Program-made: the position numbers and the translations under genes
Shown here: positions 22,929 to 31,436 of the stretch, one piece after another
Layout of the letters: each line of letters begins with the position of its first letter
How positions within the stretch are numbered: position 1 is the stretch's first letter
The notes under the pieces: model-generated
Told to the model about the DNA's origin: nothing
What the model saw: the letters and a program-made list of their open reading frames with translations, nothing else
The model's database searches: none
Assembly: GCA_964580725.1 (NCBI GenBank)
Contig: CAZOLV010000003.1
Coordinates: forward strand, 1-64,000
Source of the DNA: Amarolinea sp964580725
Lineage (GTDB): Bacteria > Chloroflexota > Anaerolineae > SSC4 > Amarolineaceae
DNA length: 64,000 nt
Reading direction: 5' to 3'

Positions 22929-24329
22929 ATGACCATTCAACCTGCCACCCCGGCCAAGATGCAGCGACCAAAGCGCCAGTTGGCGCCGTACGTGCTGATC
23001 TTGCCCACGCTGCTCTACCTGGCCATCTTCTTCGCCTGGCCCATGATGCGGGCGGTCCGCATGGCCGTCTGGGACGAGCACGCCCTGTTGACGTTGCGCG
23101 CGGACGTGTCGAGTCGCAGCGCCGCGATTGGCGTTTTGCCGCAGGGCATGCAGGTCGCTCTGCTAGAGCGCCAGAGCGTGATGGCCGAGGTCAGAGACCT
23201 GACTGGCGCGACCGCCCTTACCGAGACCTGGTTCCGTGTGCAGGGCGCAAACCCCGGCGGTACGCAGGTCGAGGGTTGGACGCCCGAAAGCCGTGTGCGT
23301 GTACGCGTCGCCGACGACCAGGGCGTGCCCGTCGAAGGGACGATCCGACCAAAGCTCGGCGCAACGGCCGATCCGCTCACCAACCTGTACGCCGAACCCG
23401 ATGAGCGCAGTGCGGTGGTGGGCAAGCTGGCCGGCGGGGCCGTGGTGCGTTTCCAGGAACAGGCCGTACTCGAAGTTTGGTTCCACATCGAAGGTCAGCA
23501 TGACGAGAGGACGATCGTTGGCTGGGCGCCATCACGTGCGCTACAGGTTTACGCGGACGGTTTGAGCGGCCGTATTGACAGCGGCGACACCGGCCAATTC
23601 ACGACCGCCTATATCGAACGTATGCTCAGCGACCGTTTCTTCCGGCCGGCGCTGCTCACCACCCTGCTGCTGATGGTCATCATCATCCCGGTGCAGTTCG
23701 TGCTGGCCATCGTCATGGCCCTGGTGATCCAGGCCCGGCTGAAGTTCAACACCATCTTCCTGGCCATCTTTGCCATTCCCCTGGCCGCGTCCGACCTGGC
23801 GGTGGGCATCGTCTGGTACTCGATCTTCACGCAGAGCGGCTACCTCAACAGCATCCTGCAAGGGCTAGGTCTGATCAGCAGCGCGCAGACTTACCTCTCC
23901 GCCGATACCCGCTACTGGATCATCATTGCGATCTGGCTGGCCGAAGTGTGGCGAGCGACCTCCATCGTCATGGTGATCGTGGTCTCCGGCTTGCAGGCCA
24001 TCTCACAAGAGGTGCTGGAGGCGGCCGAGGTGTTCGGCGCCTCGTTGTGGCAGCGGGTGCGCTACGTGATCCTGCCGCTGCTCAAGCCAAGCCTGCAGGT
24101 TGCGTTAATCCTGCGCACCATCCTCGCCTTGCAAGTGTTCGCGGTCGTGATCGCGCTTTCGGGCGGTGAAGTGGTCACGGTGTTGGCCAACGAGACCTAC
24201 CGCCAGTATTACACCCTACGCAACATGAACGTGGCCGCGACCTACGCCGGATTCATCCTACTCGTTTCCATGGTGAGCGCCGTGATCTACCTGCGCATGG
24301 TGAGCAGCCAAGAGGAGGCCCGCCAATGA
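22929..24329 (+). CDS. ABC sugar permease with SH3-like insertion after TM1
   Basis: A 466-residue permease of the MalF/UgpA type, which is normally about 300 residues. TM1 (APYVLILPTLLYLAIFFAWPM) is followed by an insert of about 160 residues (about 53-215). The insert contains two bacterial SH3-like units; the second reads NLYAEPDERSAVVGKLAGGA then EVWFHIEG...VGWAPSRALQVY. Five further transmembrane helices follow, with the EAA loop EVLEAAEVFGASLWQRVRYVILPLL. AGGAG lies 8 bases before the ATG at 22929. The insert must face outward. It could contact the doubled binding protein or the cell wall (inference). Confidence 0.9.
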   Translation: MTIQPATPAKMQRPKRQLAPYVLILPTLLYLAIFFAWPMMRAVRMAVWDEHALLTLRADVSSRSAAIGVLPQGMQVALLERQSVMAEVRDLTGATALTETWFRVQGANPGGTQVEGWTPESRVRVRVADDQGVPVEGTIRPKLGATADPLTNLYAEPDERSAVVGKLAGGAVVRFQEQAVLEVWFHIEGQHDERTIVGWAPSRALQVYADGLSGRIDSGDTGQFTTAYIERMLSDRFFRPALLTTLLLMVIIIPVQFVLAIVMALVIQARLKFNTIFLAIFAIPLAASDLAVGIVWYSIFTQSGYLNSILQGLGLISSAQTYLSADTRYWIIIAIWLAEVWRATSIVMVIVVSGLQAISQEVLEAAEVFGASLWQRVRYVILPLLKPSLQVALILRTILALQVFAVVIALSGGEVVTVLANETYRQYYTLRNMNVAATYAGFILLVSMVSAVIYLRMVSSQEEARQ

Positions 24330-25210
24330 CAACCGCCAACGCCTCTACCCCACCCCTGATTTCGGCCGAGATGGCGCGGGTGCGCGCCAGGGCCAAACGC
24401 CGGATGCTGGTCGGCCGCGGCTTCACCTACCTGGTCGCGATCGCACTCTGTCTCTGGGTTCTGATCCCGATCTGGCTCATCACCTCCATGGCGCTGACGA
24501 CGCCTGAAGTGGTGCGCAGCTATCCCAAGGGCATACTGCCGTTCATCCCGTTCTCCTTCGAGACCATGCGCTTCTTCCTGGAATCGCGCGGCATCGTGCC
24601 CGGCCTGATCAACAGCGTCGTCGTGGCCGTCATCACGCTGCTGCTTTCGACCCTGATCGCCGCGCCGGCCGGTTATGCCACCTCCCGCTATCTGTTTCGA
24701 GGCCGCGACGCGTTCCGCCTCTCCATTTTGGCCGTGCGCGCCTTCCCGGTGGTGATCTTGTCCATCCCGCTGGCCGTGACCTTCATCAACCTGGGCATCT
24801 TCGATCAGGTGTACAGCCTGGCGCTGATGCACACCGCCCTGACCCTGCCCACCACCGTGCTGGTGATCGGCAGCGTCTTCGCCAGCATCCCCTACGAGCT
24901 GGAGGAGGCGGCGCAGGTGTTTGGCTGCACGCCTGTGCAGGCCTTTCGGCGCGTAGTGCTGCCGCTGGTGCTGCCCGGCATTGCCGCGGCGGCCATCTTC
25001 ACCTTCGTCATGTCGTGGAACGAGGTCTTTGCAGCCACGGTGCTGACGGTGCAAAACCGCACCCTGCCGGCGCAGGTACTCGTCTCACTGCGGCAGTCGG
25101 GTGAGCCTTACAAGTTCGCGGGCGGCTTCTTCATGCTGCTGCCCTCGGTGGTGTTCATCTTCGTGATCCGAAAGTATCTGTTCAACATGTGGGGACAGAT
25201 CACCAAGTAG
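24326..25210 (+). CDS. ABC sugar permease (MalG type)
   Basis: A 294-residue membrane protein with six predicted helices and the EAA motif ELEEAAQVFGCTPVQAFRRVVLPLVLPG, which contacts the ATPase. It starts in an ATGA overlap with the first permease, so translation is coupled. It forms the heterodimeric channel with that permease. Unlike its partner, it has normal length and no insert. Confidence 0.93.
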   Translation: MTTANASTPPLISAEMARVRARAKRRMLVGRGFTYLVAIALCLWVLIPIWLITSMALTTPEVVRSYPKGILPFIPFSFETMRFFLESRGIVPGLINSVVVAVITLLLSTLIAAPAGYATSRYLFRGRDAFRLSILAVRAFPVVILSIPLAVTFINLGIFDQVYSLALMHTALTLPTTVLVIGSVFASIPYELEEAAQVFGCTPVQAFRRVVLPLVLPGIAAAAIFTFVMSWNEVFAATVLTVQNRTLPAQVLVSLRQSGEPYKFAGGFFMLLPSVVFIFVIRKYLFNMWGQITK

Positions 25211-25231
25211 TCCTGAGAAAGTTGACAATCT

Positions 25232-25271
25232 GGTCAGGTTGCCAACTTTCCAGAAAGTTGGCAACCTGACC
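25232..25271 (+). terminator. Perfect 18-bp intercistronic hairpin
   Basis: The arm GGTCAGGTTGCCAACTTT at 25232-25249 pairs exactly with 25254-25271 across a CCAG loop. A partial third copy of the arm (AAAGTTGACAATCTGGTCAGG) precedes it at 25218. It lies between the second permease and the ATPase genes with no T-run. It may tune expression or be a dispersed palindromic element. Confidence 0.65.
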
Positions 25272-25288
25272 GGCCGCAGGAGCATCCC

Positions 25289-26383
25289 ATGTCCGAGATC
25301 AAGATCGAAAACGTGACCAAACGCTTTGGCAGCTTCACGGCGGTGAACGATGTCTCACTGACCGTGGCCGACCGCGAGTTCATGGTGCTGCTTGGCCCCA
25401 GCGGCTGCGGCAAGACCACGCTGCTGCGCGCCGTGGCCGGGTTGGGCATGGCCGATGAAGGCCGCATCAGCATCGGCGGCAAGGACGTGACCTATCTGCC
25501 CCCGCGCGAACGCCGCATCTCCATGGTTTTTCAAAGCTACGCCATCTTCCCGCACATGAATGTGTTCGACAACATCGCCTTTGGCCTGACCATGCAGAAA
25601 CTGCCCAGGGCCGAGACCCAGACCCGCGTGCGCCAGGCCGCCGAACTGCTGCACATCGAACAGATGCTGGATCGCTACCCCTCGAAGATGAGCGGCGGCC
25701 AGCGCCAGCGCGTGGCCGTGGCGCGGGCCATCGCCATGCAATCGCAAGTGCTGCTGATGGATGAACCGCTGAGCAACCTGGATGCGCTGCTGCGCCTGGA
25801 GATGCGGGCCGAGCTCAAGCGGCTGCTGGCCGAGCTGGGCGCCACCACCATCTACGTCACCCACGACCAGATCGAGGCCATGAGCATGGGCGACCGCATC
25901 GCGGTGATGCGCGACGGCATCATCCGGCAGGTGGACACCCCGACCACCGTCTATGACTACCCGGCCAACCAGTTCATCGGCGGCTTCATCGGCACGCCGC
26001 CCATGAACTTCCTGATGGGCCAGGTGCAGCGCCGGGACGGGAGCGTTGTGGTGCAGCTTGGCGATCACAGCGTGGCCCCCAAGCCGGAGATGGCGCCGCT
26101 CCTGGCCGGTTACGACGGCAAGCCCATCATCCTGGGCATCCGCGCGGAGAACATGGAGACGCTGTCCAGTCCGGCCGGCGACGCGCTCAGGGCCAGTGTG
26201 CTGGTGGTGGAGCCGTTAGGCTCGCAGAACCTGCTGACCGTTGCCTTCGGCGCGCATCGGATCAAGGTCTCGACCCATCCCAGCTTCGAGACACGAGCCG
26301 ACGCGGACGTCTGGTTGCGCTTCCCGGCCGACAAGATCCGCTGGATTGATCCAGAGGCGAAAAGGACGCTATATCCCAAATGA
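25289..26383 (+). CDS. ABC transporter ATPase (MsmX/UgpC type)
   Basis: A 364-residue ATPase that powers the two sugar permeases. Walker A GPSGCGKTT (about 37-45), Q-loop VFQSYAIFPH, signature MSGGQRQR, Walker B VLLMDEPLSNLD and H-loop VTHDQ are all intact. A C-terminal TOBE/OB regulatory region (about 240-364) is present, as in MalK-type subunits. Length is normal. It follows the 18-bp hairpin and ends in an ATGA overlap with the glycosyltransferase gene. Confidence 0.94.
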   Translation: MSEIKIENVTKRFGSFTAVNDVSLTVADREFMVLLGPSGCGKTTLLRAVAGLGMADEGRISIGGKDVTYLPPRERRISMVFQSYAIFPHMNVFDNIAFGLTMQKLPRAETQTRVRQAAELLHIEQMLDRYPSKMSGGQRQRVAVARAIAMQSQVLLMDEPLSNLDALLRLEMRAELKRLLAELGATTIYVTHDQIEAMSMGDRIAVMRDGIIRQVDTPTTVYDYPANQFIGGFIGTPPMNFLMGQVQRRDGSVVVQLGDHSVAPKPEMAPLLAGYDGKPIILGIRAENMETLSSPAGDALRASVLVVEPLGSQNLLTVAFGAHRIKVSTHPSFETRADADVWLRFPADKIRWIDPEAKRTLYPK

Positions 26384-27693
26384 ACATCGGCTTCATCTCA
26401 ACCCGCATCGCCGGCGCCGATGGCGTCTCGCTGGAGATTGCCAAACTGGCCACGATCCTGCGCCGCCTGGGGCATGACTGCTGCTTCTGCGCCGGCGAAC
26501 TGGATGACAGCTTTCAGCCGGGCTTCCTGGTTCCTGAGATGCACTTCACGCATCCCGCAGCGGTGTGGATCCACGACCATTGCTTCGGGACGACAGAGGC
26601 CGCGCCTGGCCTGCGCCAGCGCAGCGATGCCATGACGGCGCGGCTGCAGGCGGCCATCGCCCGTTTCGTGGACGAGTTTCACGTTGACGTGATTTTCACC
26701 CAGAACGCACTGGCCATCCCCATGCACGTGCCGCTGGGCGTGGCGCTGACCGATTTCATCGCCGAAACCGGCATGCCCACCCTGGCGCACAATCACGACC
26801 TGGCCTGGGAACGGGAGCGCTTCGCGGTCAACTGCATCCCCGATATCCTGGAACGCTGTTTCCCGCCCGCCCTGCCCACGGTGCAGCATCTGGTCATCAA
26901 CTCGCTGGCGCAGCAGGCGCTGCGGGAGCGCAAAGGGGTCGAGGCGACGCTGCTGCCCAACATCTTCGACTACGAAACGGCCGCGCCGGCCCTCACCCCC
27001 GCCAATCGCGGCCTGCGCGCCAGCCTGGGGCTGACTGACGATCATCTGCTCATCCTGCAGCCGACGCGCGTCATCGCCCGCAAGGGCATCGAGCTGGCCA
27101 TCGAACTGGTGCGGCGGCTGCGCCAGCCTGCCCATCGCTCGCGGCTGCTAGGCAAGGAGCCGGTGCTGGTCATCAGTCACCCCGCCGGCGACGAGGGACT
27201 GGCCTACCTGGCGCGGCTGCGCGTCCTGGCCGAGGGGGTCGGCGTCCCGCTGATCTACGCGGCCGATCGGTTCGTGGCCCACGCAGGGGCGGCCGCGCAG
27301 CATAGGGCGGCCGCGGAGGGCCGCCCCTACGCCCTGTGGGACGCCTACATCCACGCCGATTTTGTCACCTACCCCAGCCTGATCGAAGGCTTTGGCAACG
27401 CGCTGTTGGAAACGCTCTACTTCCGACTGCCGGCCCTGGTCAATCGCTACCCGGTCTACAGCGCCGATATCGCCCCGCTGGGCTTCGATCTGATCGAGAT
27501 TGATGCCCAGGATGACTCCGCCAACCTGGGCGCCATCACCGACGCCACGGTGGAAGCGGCGATCGAGGCCATGATCAACCCGGTGCGGCGGCGGCGGATG
27601 GTGGAATGGAACTACGACCTGGCTCGCCGGCGCTACTCCTTCGAGGCGGTCACGCCTGTGCTGGCAACAGTTCTGGAGGCCGTGCGCCGATGA
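26380..27693 (+). CDS. GT4 glycosyltransferase, possibly acting on glucosylglycerate-type compounds
   Basis: A 437-residue GT-B enzyme. The N-terminus MNIGFISTRIAGADGVSLEI and the sugar-nucleotide motif YPSLIEGFGNALLE (EX7E) are typical of GT4. Its opening resembles mannosylglucosyl-glycerate synthase-like enzymes as I remember them, which would fit the GH63 and GH13_18 genes beside it, but this is inference. Residues about 302-316 are encoded by a GC-rich palindromic repeat (27285-27328) that looks inserted in frame in a surface loop. ATGA overlaps at both ends show tight coupling. Confidence 0.82.
   Translation: MNIGFISTRIAGADGVSLEIAKLATILRRLGHDCCFCAGELDDSFQPGFLVPEMHFTHPAAVWIHDHCFGTTEAAPGLRQRSDAMTARLQAAIARFVDEFHVDVIFTQNALAIPMHVPLGVALTDFIAETGMPTLAHNHDLAWERERFAVNCIPDILERCFPPALPTVQHLVINSLAQQALRERKGVEATLLPNIFDYETAAPALTPANRGLRASLGLTDDHLLILQPTRVIARKGIELAIELVRRLRQPAHRSRLLGKEPVLVISHPAGDEGLAYLARLRVLAEGVGVPLIYAADRFVAHAGAAAQHRAAAEGRPYALWDAYIHADFVTYPSLIEGFGNALLETLYFRLPALVNRYPVYSADIAPLGFDLIEIDAQDDSANLGAITDATVEAAIEAMINPVRRRRMVEWNYDLARRRYSFEAVTPVLATVLEAVRR
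27285..27328 (+). repeat. Palindromic GC-rich repeat inside the GT4 coding sequence
   Basis: Perfect 10-bp arms AGGGGCGGCC (27285-27294) and GGCCGCCCCT (27319-27328) enclose 24 bases. A direct repeat of GGGCGGCCGCG is also present. It encodes the low-complexity stretch AGAAAQHRAAAEGRP in frame. Confidence 0.65.
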
Positions 27694-29045
27694 CACTCGC
27701 TCCTGAGACGCAAACAACCCTGCTGCAGCAAGCGCGCGCAGTGCTCGACCTGAACTGGACCGGCGGCTTCACCAAACCGGCCCTGCGTCAATATCCCCAC
27801 CAGTGGTCCTGGGATTCGGCCTTCATTGCCCTGGGCTACGCCCGCTACGATCAGGCCCGCGCCGAGCAAGAATTGCGCTCCCTCTTCGCCGCGCAGTGGG
27901 CCGATGGCCGCGTGCCGCACATCGTCTTCCATGACGCCGACCCCGCCACCCCCTATTTCCCCGGCCCCGGCTTCTGGCAGATCGAACGCAGCCCGGACGC
28001 GCCGGCCGGCCGCCACACCTCCGGCATCGTGCAGCCGCCGATCCACGCCACCGCCGTCCTGCACATCGTGCGCTGCGCCCCGGACCGGCAACGAGCGTTG
28101 GACTTCGTGGCCGAGATCTTCCCGCGGCTGGCCGCCTGGCACGATTTTCTCTACCACCGCCGCGACCCCCGCGGGGACAACCTCGTCTACATCTGCCACC
28201 CCTGGGAATCGGGCCAGGACAACTCGCCCCTGTGGGACGCGATCCTCACCCGCATGACCCTGCAACCGCAGCAGATCCCGCCCTATCGCCGGGCCGACAC
28301 CCGGGCCGTGCATCCAGACGAGCGTCCGCTCGACTTCGACTACGATCGCTACGTCTATCTCGTTGATTTCTTCCGCCAACGGGACTACGATCAGGCCCGC
28401 ATCTTCGCCGATGGCTGCCCCTTCCTGGTGCAAGACGTGCTCTTCAACACCCTGCTTTGTCAGGCCGAACAGGACATGGCCGCGTTGGCCAGGCTGATCG
28501 GGGCCGATCCCGCCCCCTTCATCGCCCGCGCCGCCACCACCGCCGCCGCCATCGAGGCCAAACTGTGGGACGAAGCGCGGGGGATGTACGTCAATTTCGA
28601 TCTGGTTGCGGGTGCGACCACGCCTGTGCCGGCCCTGGCCGGTTTTGCCCCCCTCTTCGCTGGCATTCCTGATGCGATCCGCGCCCGCAGGCTGGTCGCC
28701 TATCTGGCCAGCCCCTCCTTTGGCCTGGCCGCCGATGCATCCGGCCTCTACCCCGCGGCCAGCTACGACCGCCTGGCGCCCGGCTATTCCCCGCGCCGCT
28801 ACTGGCGCGGGCCGGTGTGGATTCAGATGAACTGGCTGCTCATGCACGGGTTGGCGCGGTGCGGATTTGGCGATTACGCTGCCCGCCTGGCCGCGGCCAT
28901 CAGCGCCTTGCCCGCGATCGGCGGTTTCCGCGAGTATTTCGATCCCGAAACCGGCGCCGGCTGTGGGGCCGAGGACTTTTCCTGGACCGCGGCGCTGTTG
29001 ATCAACCTGCTGCTCGACGATGCCCTCGCCCACGCTGATGAGTAG
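27690..29045 (+). CDS. GH63 glucosylglycerate/mannosylglycerate hydrolase-like enzyme
   Basis: A 451-residue (alpha/alpha)6-barrel glycoside hydrolase. GGFTKPALRQYPHQWSWD, followed by SAFIALGYARYD, is the signature of the GH63 subgroup that hydrolyses mannosyl- or glucosylglycerate. Further conserved parts are HPWESGQDNSPLWD, RGPVWIQMNWLLM and GFREYFDPETGAG. It has no signal peptide, so it acts on imported substrate in the cytoplasm. It starts in an ATGA overlap with the GT4 gene. Specificity between glucosyl- and mannosylglycerate cannot be told from sequence alone. Confidence 0.87.
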   Translation: MTLAPETQTTLLQQARAVLDLNWTGGFTKPALRQYPHQWSWDSAFIALGYARYDQARAEQELRSLFAAQWADGRVPHIVFHDADPATPYFPGPGFWQIERSPDAPAGRHTSGIVQPPIHATAVLHIVRCAPDRQRALDFVAEIFPRLAAWHDFLYHRRDPRGDNLVYICHPWESGQDNSPLWDAILTRMTLQPQQIPPYRRADTRAVHPDERPLDFDYDRYVYLVDFFRQRDYDQARIFADGCPFLVQDVLFNTLLCQAEQDMAALARLIGADPAPFIARAATTAAAIEAKLWDEARGMYVNFDLVAGATTPVPALAGFAPLFAGIPDAIRARRLVAYLASPSFGLAADASGLYPAASYDRLAPGYSPRRYWRGPVWIQMNWLLMHGLARCGFGDYAARLAAAISALPAIGGFREYFDPETGAGCGAEDFSWTAALLINLLLDDALAHADE

Positions 29046-29253
29046 ACCCAACACACGCATCGCCAATCTGCTAACCCGGCTGTACGGCGAAGCCGGGCCG
29101 GCCTTTTGGCCGAGCCTGACCGCCCGCCTGGAGGCCTACCACGTCAACCAGCCGCGCCTGGCCGCAGCCATCCCCCCCCACCGCCTGACTGCGAGCGACG
29201 CCATCCTCATCACCTACGATGACCAGATCAGCGAGCCGCGCCGCCCGCTTGAC
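29038..29253 (+). pseudogene. N-terminal fragment of a GH13_18 phosphorylase
   Basis: About 72 residues (RIANLLTRLYGEAG...LTASDAILITYDDQISEPRRP) match the N-terminus of the intact GH13_18 gene at 33412 (RIIQLLSFLYGEA...LTQSDAILITYGDQISQPRRP) but with many differences, so it is a paralogue rather than a fresh copy. After about 29253 the frame becomes unrelated and stops at 29376. The catalytic domain is absent. It starts in an ATGAG overlap just inside the GH63 end, so the original gene was coupled to GH63 before it broke. Confidence 0.8.
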
Positions 29254-29384
29254 CCGCCTATCCGTCATCCTTTTGCGCAAGGAATACCCGAAGGGCGGCG
29301 GCGATGCCGATGCCCTTCGCCGTTGCGCGACTTTAGGACATCAGAAAGCGCCGTCGAGCAGCAGGCCACATTGTAAGGAGAATC

Positions 29385-30428
29385 ATGGGCAAAGCACTGG
29401 TCGTTGCCGGGCCTCGGCAACTGGCATACCTGGACTACGAGGATCCGCCGCTCAAGCCGGATGAGGTGCGGATTCAGACGCTCTTCTCCGGCATCAGCGC
29501 GGGCACGGAAATGACCCAGTACCGCGGCACCAGCCCCTACATGAACAAACGCTGGGATGAGGCGACGCGGCTGTTCATCGAGAGCGATGCACCCAGTTGG
29601 ACCTACCCGGTGCCCAACATCGGCTACGAAGAGGTCGGCAAGGTGGTCGAAGCGGGTTCGGCCGTGGGCGACATCCCGCTCGGCACGCGCATCTTCGGCC
29701 CCTGGTGGCATCGGACGCACTACGTTGCAAGCGCCGATTGGGCCTTCCAGCGCATCCTGCCGCCAACCGCCGATCCGCTGATCGGTATCTTCTCGCACAT
29801 CGGCGCGGTGGGGTTGAACGGCGTTCACGATGGCCGCGTTCGCATCGGCGAGACCGTCGCCGTGTTTGGCCTGGGCACGCCGGGCCAGATCGTGGCCCAG
29901 GCGGTGCGCGCATCCGGGGCGCGCGTCATCGCGGTGGACAGGCTGGATGCGCGGCTGGAAATGGCGCAGCGCCTGGGCGCACACGTCACGCTGAATCCAG
30001 CGCGGGCCAAGGTGGCCGAAGAGATCCGCCGGCTCACCGACAACAGGGGCGCCGACGTGGTGTTCGAGGTGACCGGCTCAACCGCAGCCCTAAACGAAGC
30101 GATCCGGGCGGCCGCCTATTCAGGCCGCGTGGTGGCGCTGGGCGCTTTCCAAGCGGAAGCGCGCGGACTCTACCTCAGCGAGGAGTTTCACCACAACAGG
30201 ATCAACGTCGTTTGCTCGCAGATTTCCGGCGTGGATCCTGAGCTGAAATACCGGTGGGACAAGCTGCGCCTGCAGCAGGCAGCCGTCCGCCTGCAGATGG
30301 AAGGCCTGCTGAATCTGACGCCGCTCATCACGCATCGCGCACCCTTCGCACGTGCGACCGAGCTGTTCGATCTGATCGATCGTTCGCCGGACGCCGTATT
30401 GCAAGCGGTGATCGAATTCGGAGATTAG
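29385..30428 (+). CDS. MDR-superfamily (zinc-type) dehydrogenase
   Basis: A 347-residue medium-chain dehydrogenase/reductase. The N-terminal GroES-like part has FSGISAGTEMTQY where catalytic-zinc members have a Cys (CGICGTD), so the usual catalytic zinc ligand is missing. The Rossmann part shows VFGLGTPGQIVAQ and DRLDARLEMAQRLGA for NAD(P) binding. AAGGAGAATC precedes the ATG. It is followed after 3 bp by a Gfo/Idh gene. Together they probably oxidise a sugar or polyol derivative; the substrate is unknown. Confidence 0.85.
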   Translation: MGKALVVAGPRQLAYLDYEDPPLKPDEVRIQTLFSGISAGTEMTQYRGTSPYMNKRWDEATRLFIESDAPSWTYPVPNIGYEEVGKVVEAGSAVGDIPLGTRIFGPWWHRTHYVASADWAFQRILPPTADPLIGIFSHIGAVGLNGVHDGRVRIGETVAVFGLGTPGQIVAQAVRASGARVIAVDRLDARLEMAQRLGAHVTLNPARAKVAEEIRRLTDNRGADVVFEVTGSTAALNEAIRAAAYSGRVVALGAFQAEARGLYLSEEFHHNRINVVCSQISGVDPELKYRWDKLRLQQAAVRLQMEGLLNLTPLITHRAPFARATELFDLIDRSPDAVLQAVIEFGD

Positions 30429-30431
30429 GAC

Positions 30432-31436
30432 ATGGCGCCAACCCTGCGCACAGGCATCCTCGGCTGCGGCGGAATCGCGCAGCGGCACGCGCTGGCCGCA
30501 GCCCAACTCAGAGACGAGATCGAGCTTGTCGCGTTTTGCGATACGGACGCAGACCGCGCCCGCGCGTTTGCCGACCAGCACGGCGCCGCGGATGCCGCCG
30601 TGTTCACCGACCATCACGCACTGTTCGACCGCGGCGCTCTCGACCTGGCGCTGATCTGCCTGCCGCCTTTTGCGCACACCGACGAGGTGGCTTGCGCCGC
30701 CGCCCGCGGCATCCATCTGCTCGTCGAGAAGCCGATCGCCCTCTCCTCGGACGCCGGTTGGCAGATGGTGCAAGCGGCCGAGGAGGCGGGCATCAAGACT
30801 CAGGTCGGGTTCATGTACCGCTTTGGGGCGGCGGTGCAGACATTCAAGCAGAGCTACGCGGCGGGGGCCTACGGCGAGGCCGGCCTCTTTAGCGCGCGCT
30901 TCTTCTGCAACGCGCTCCACGCGGATTGGTGGCGCGTACGCGCCAGGTCGGGCGGGCAGCTCGTCGAGCAGGCCATTCACCTGTTCGATACGATGCGCTA
31001 CCTGTTGGGTGAACCCGCCAGCGTGTTCAGCCGCCAGGCCAACTTCTTCCATCGGGAAGTCGCCGGTTACACCGCCGAGGATGTGAGCGCCACCATCTTC
31101 ACCTTCACGCACGGCGGCCTGGGCCTGATCTATGCCACCAACGGCGCGCTGCCGGGCAAGTGGATCAAGGAGTGGCGCATCGTCACGCGAGGGCTGCTGG
31201 CCGAATTCAGTGACTGGAATCACGCGACCTTCACGCCGACGACCGCGCCCGGCCTGGCGCCGGAGACGATTACGTCAGAGCAGGATGTGTTCGTCCTACA
31301 GCTCCGCGATTTGGTGCAGGCGATTCGCACCGCCGGCGAGACACGCACACCCCTGCGCGAAGGCGCGAAGTCGCTGGACCTGGTGCTGGCCGCCGCGGCC
31401 TCAGCGGAGACGGGGAGGGAGATGATCCTTGATTGA
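30432..31436 (+). CDS. Gfo/Idh/MocA-family oxidoreductase
   Basis: A 334-residue NAD(P)-dependent sugar dehydrogenase-like protein. The N-terminal Rossmann motif is GILGCGGIAQRH, and the family's EKP motif appears in LLVEKPIALSSD near residue 100. The C-terminal alpha/beta domain holds SGGQLVEQAIHLFDTMRYL with the usual active-site His. It sits between the MDR dehydrogenase and the GH36 gene and overlaps the latter by 8 bp. The substrate is not evident. Confidence 0.9.
   Translation: MAPTLRTGILGCGGIAQRHALAAAQLRDEIELVAFCDTDADRARAFADQHGAADAAVFTDHHALFDRGALDLALICLPPFAHTDEVACAAARGIHLLVEKPIALSSDAGWQMVQAAEEAGIKTQVGFMYRFGAAVQTFKQSYAAGAYGEAGLFSARFFCNALHADWWRVRARSGGQLVEQAIHLFDTMRYLLGEPASVFSRQANFFHREVAGYTAEDVSATIFTFTHGGLGLIYATNGALPGKWIKEWRIVTRGLLAEFSDWNHATFTPTTAPGLAPETITSEQDVFVLQLRDLVQAIRTAGETRTPLREGAKSLDLVLAAAASAETGREMILD

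Noticed and set aside
29254..29376. Continuation of the GH13_18 fragment frame
   Set aside because: The residues after about 29253 do not resemble the family; it is read-through into unrelated sequence.
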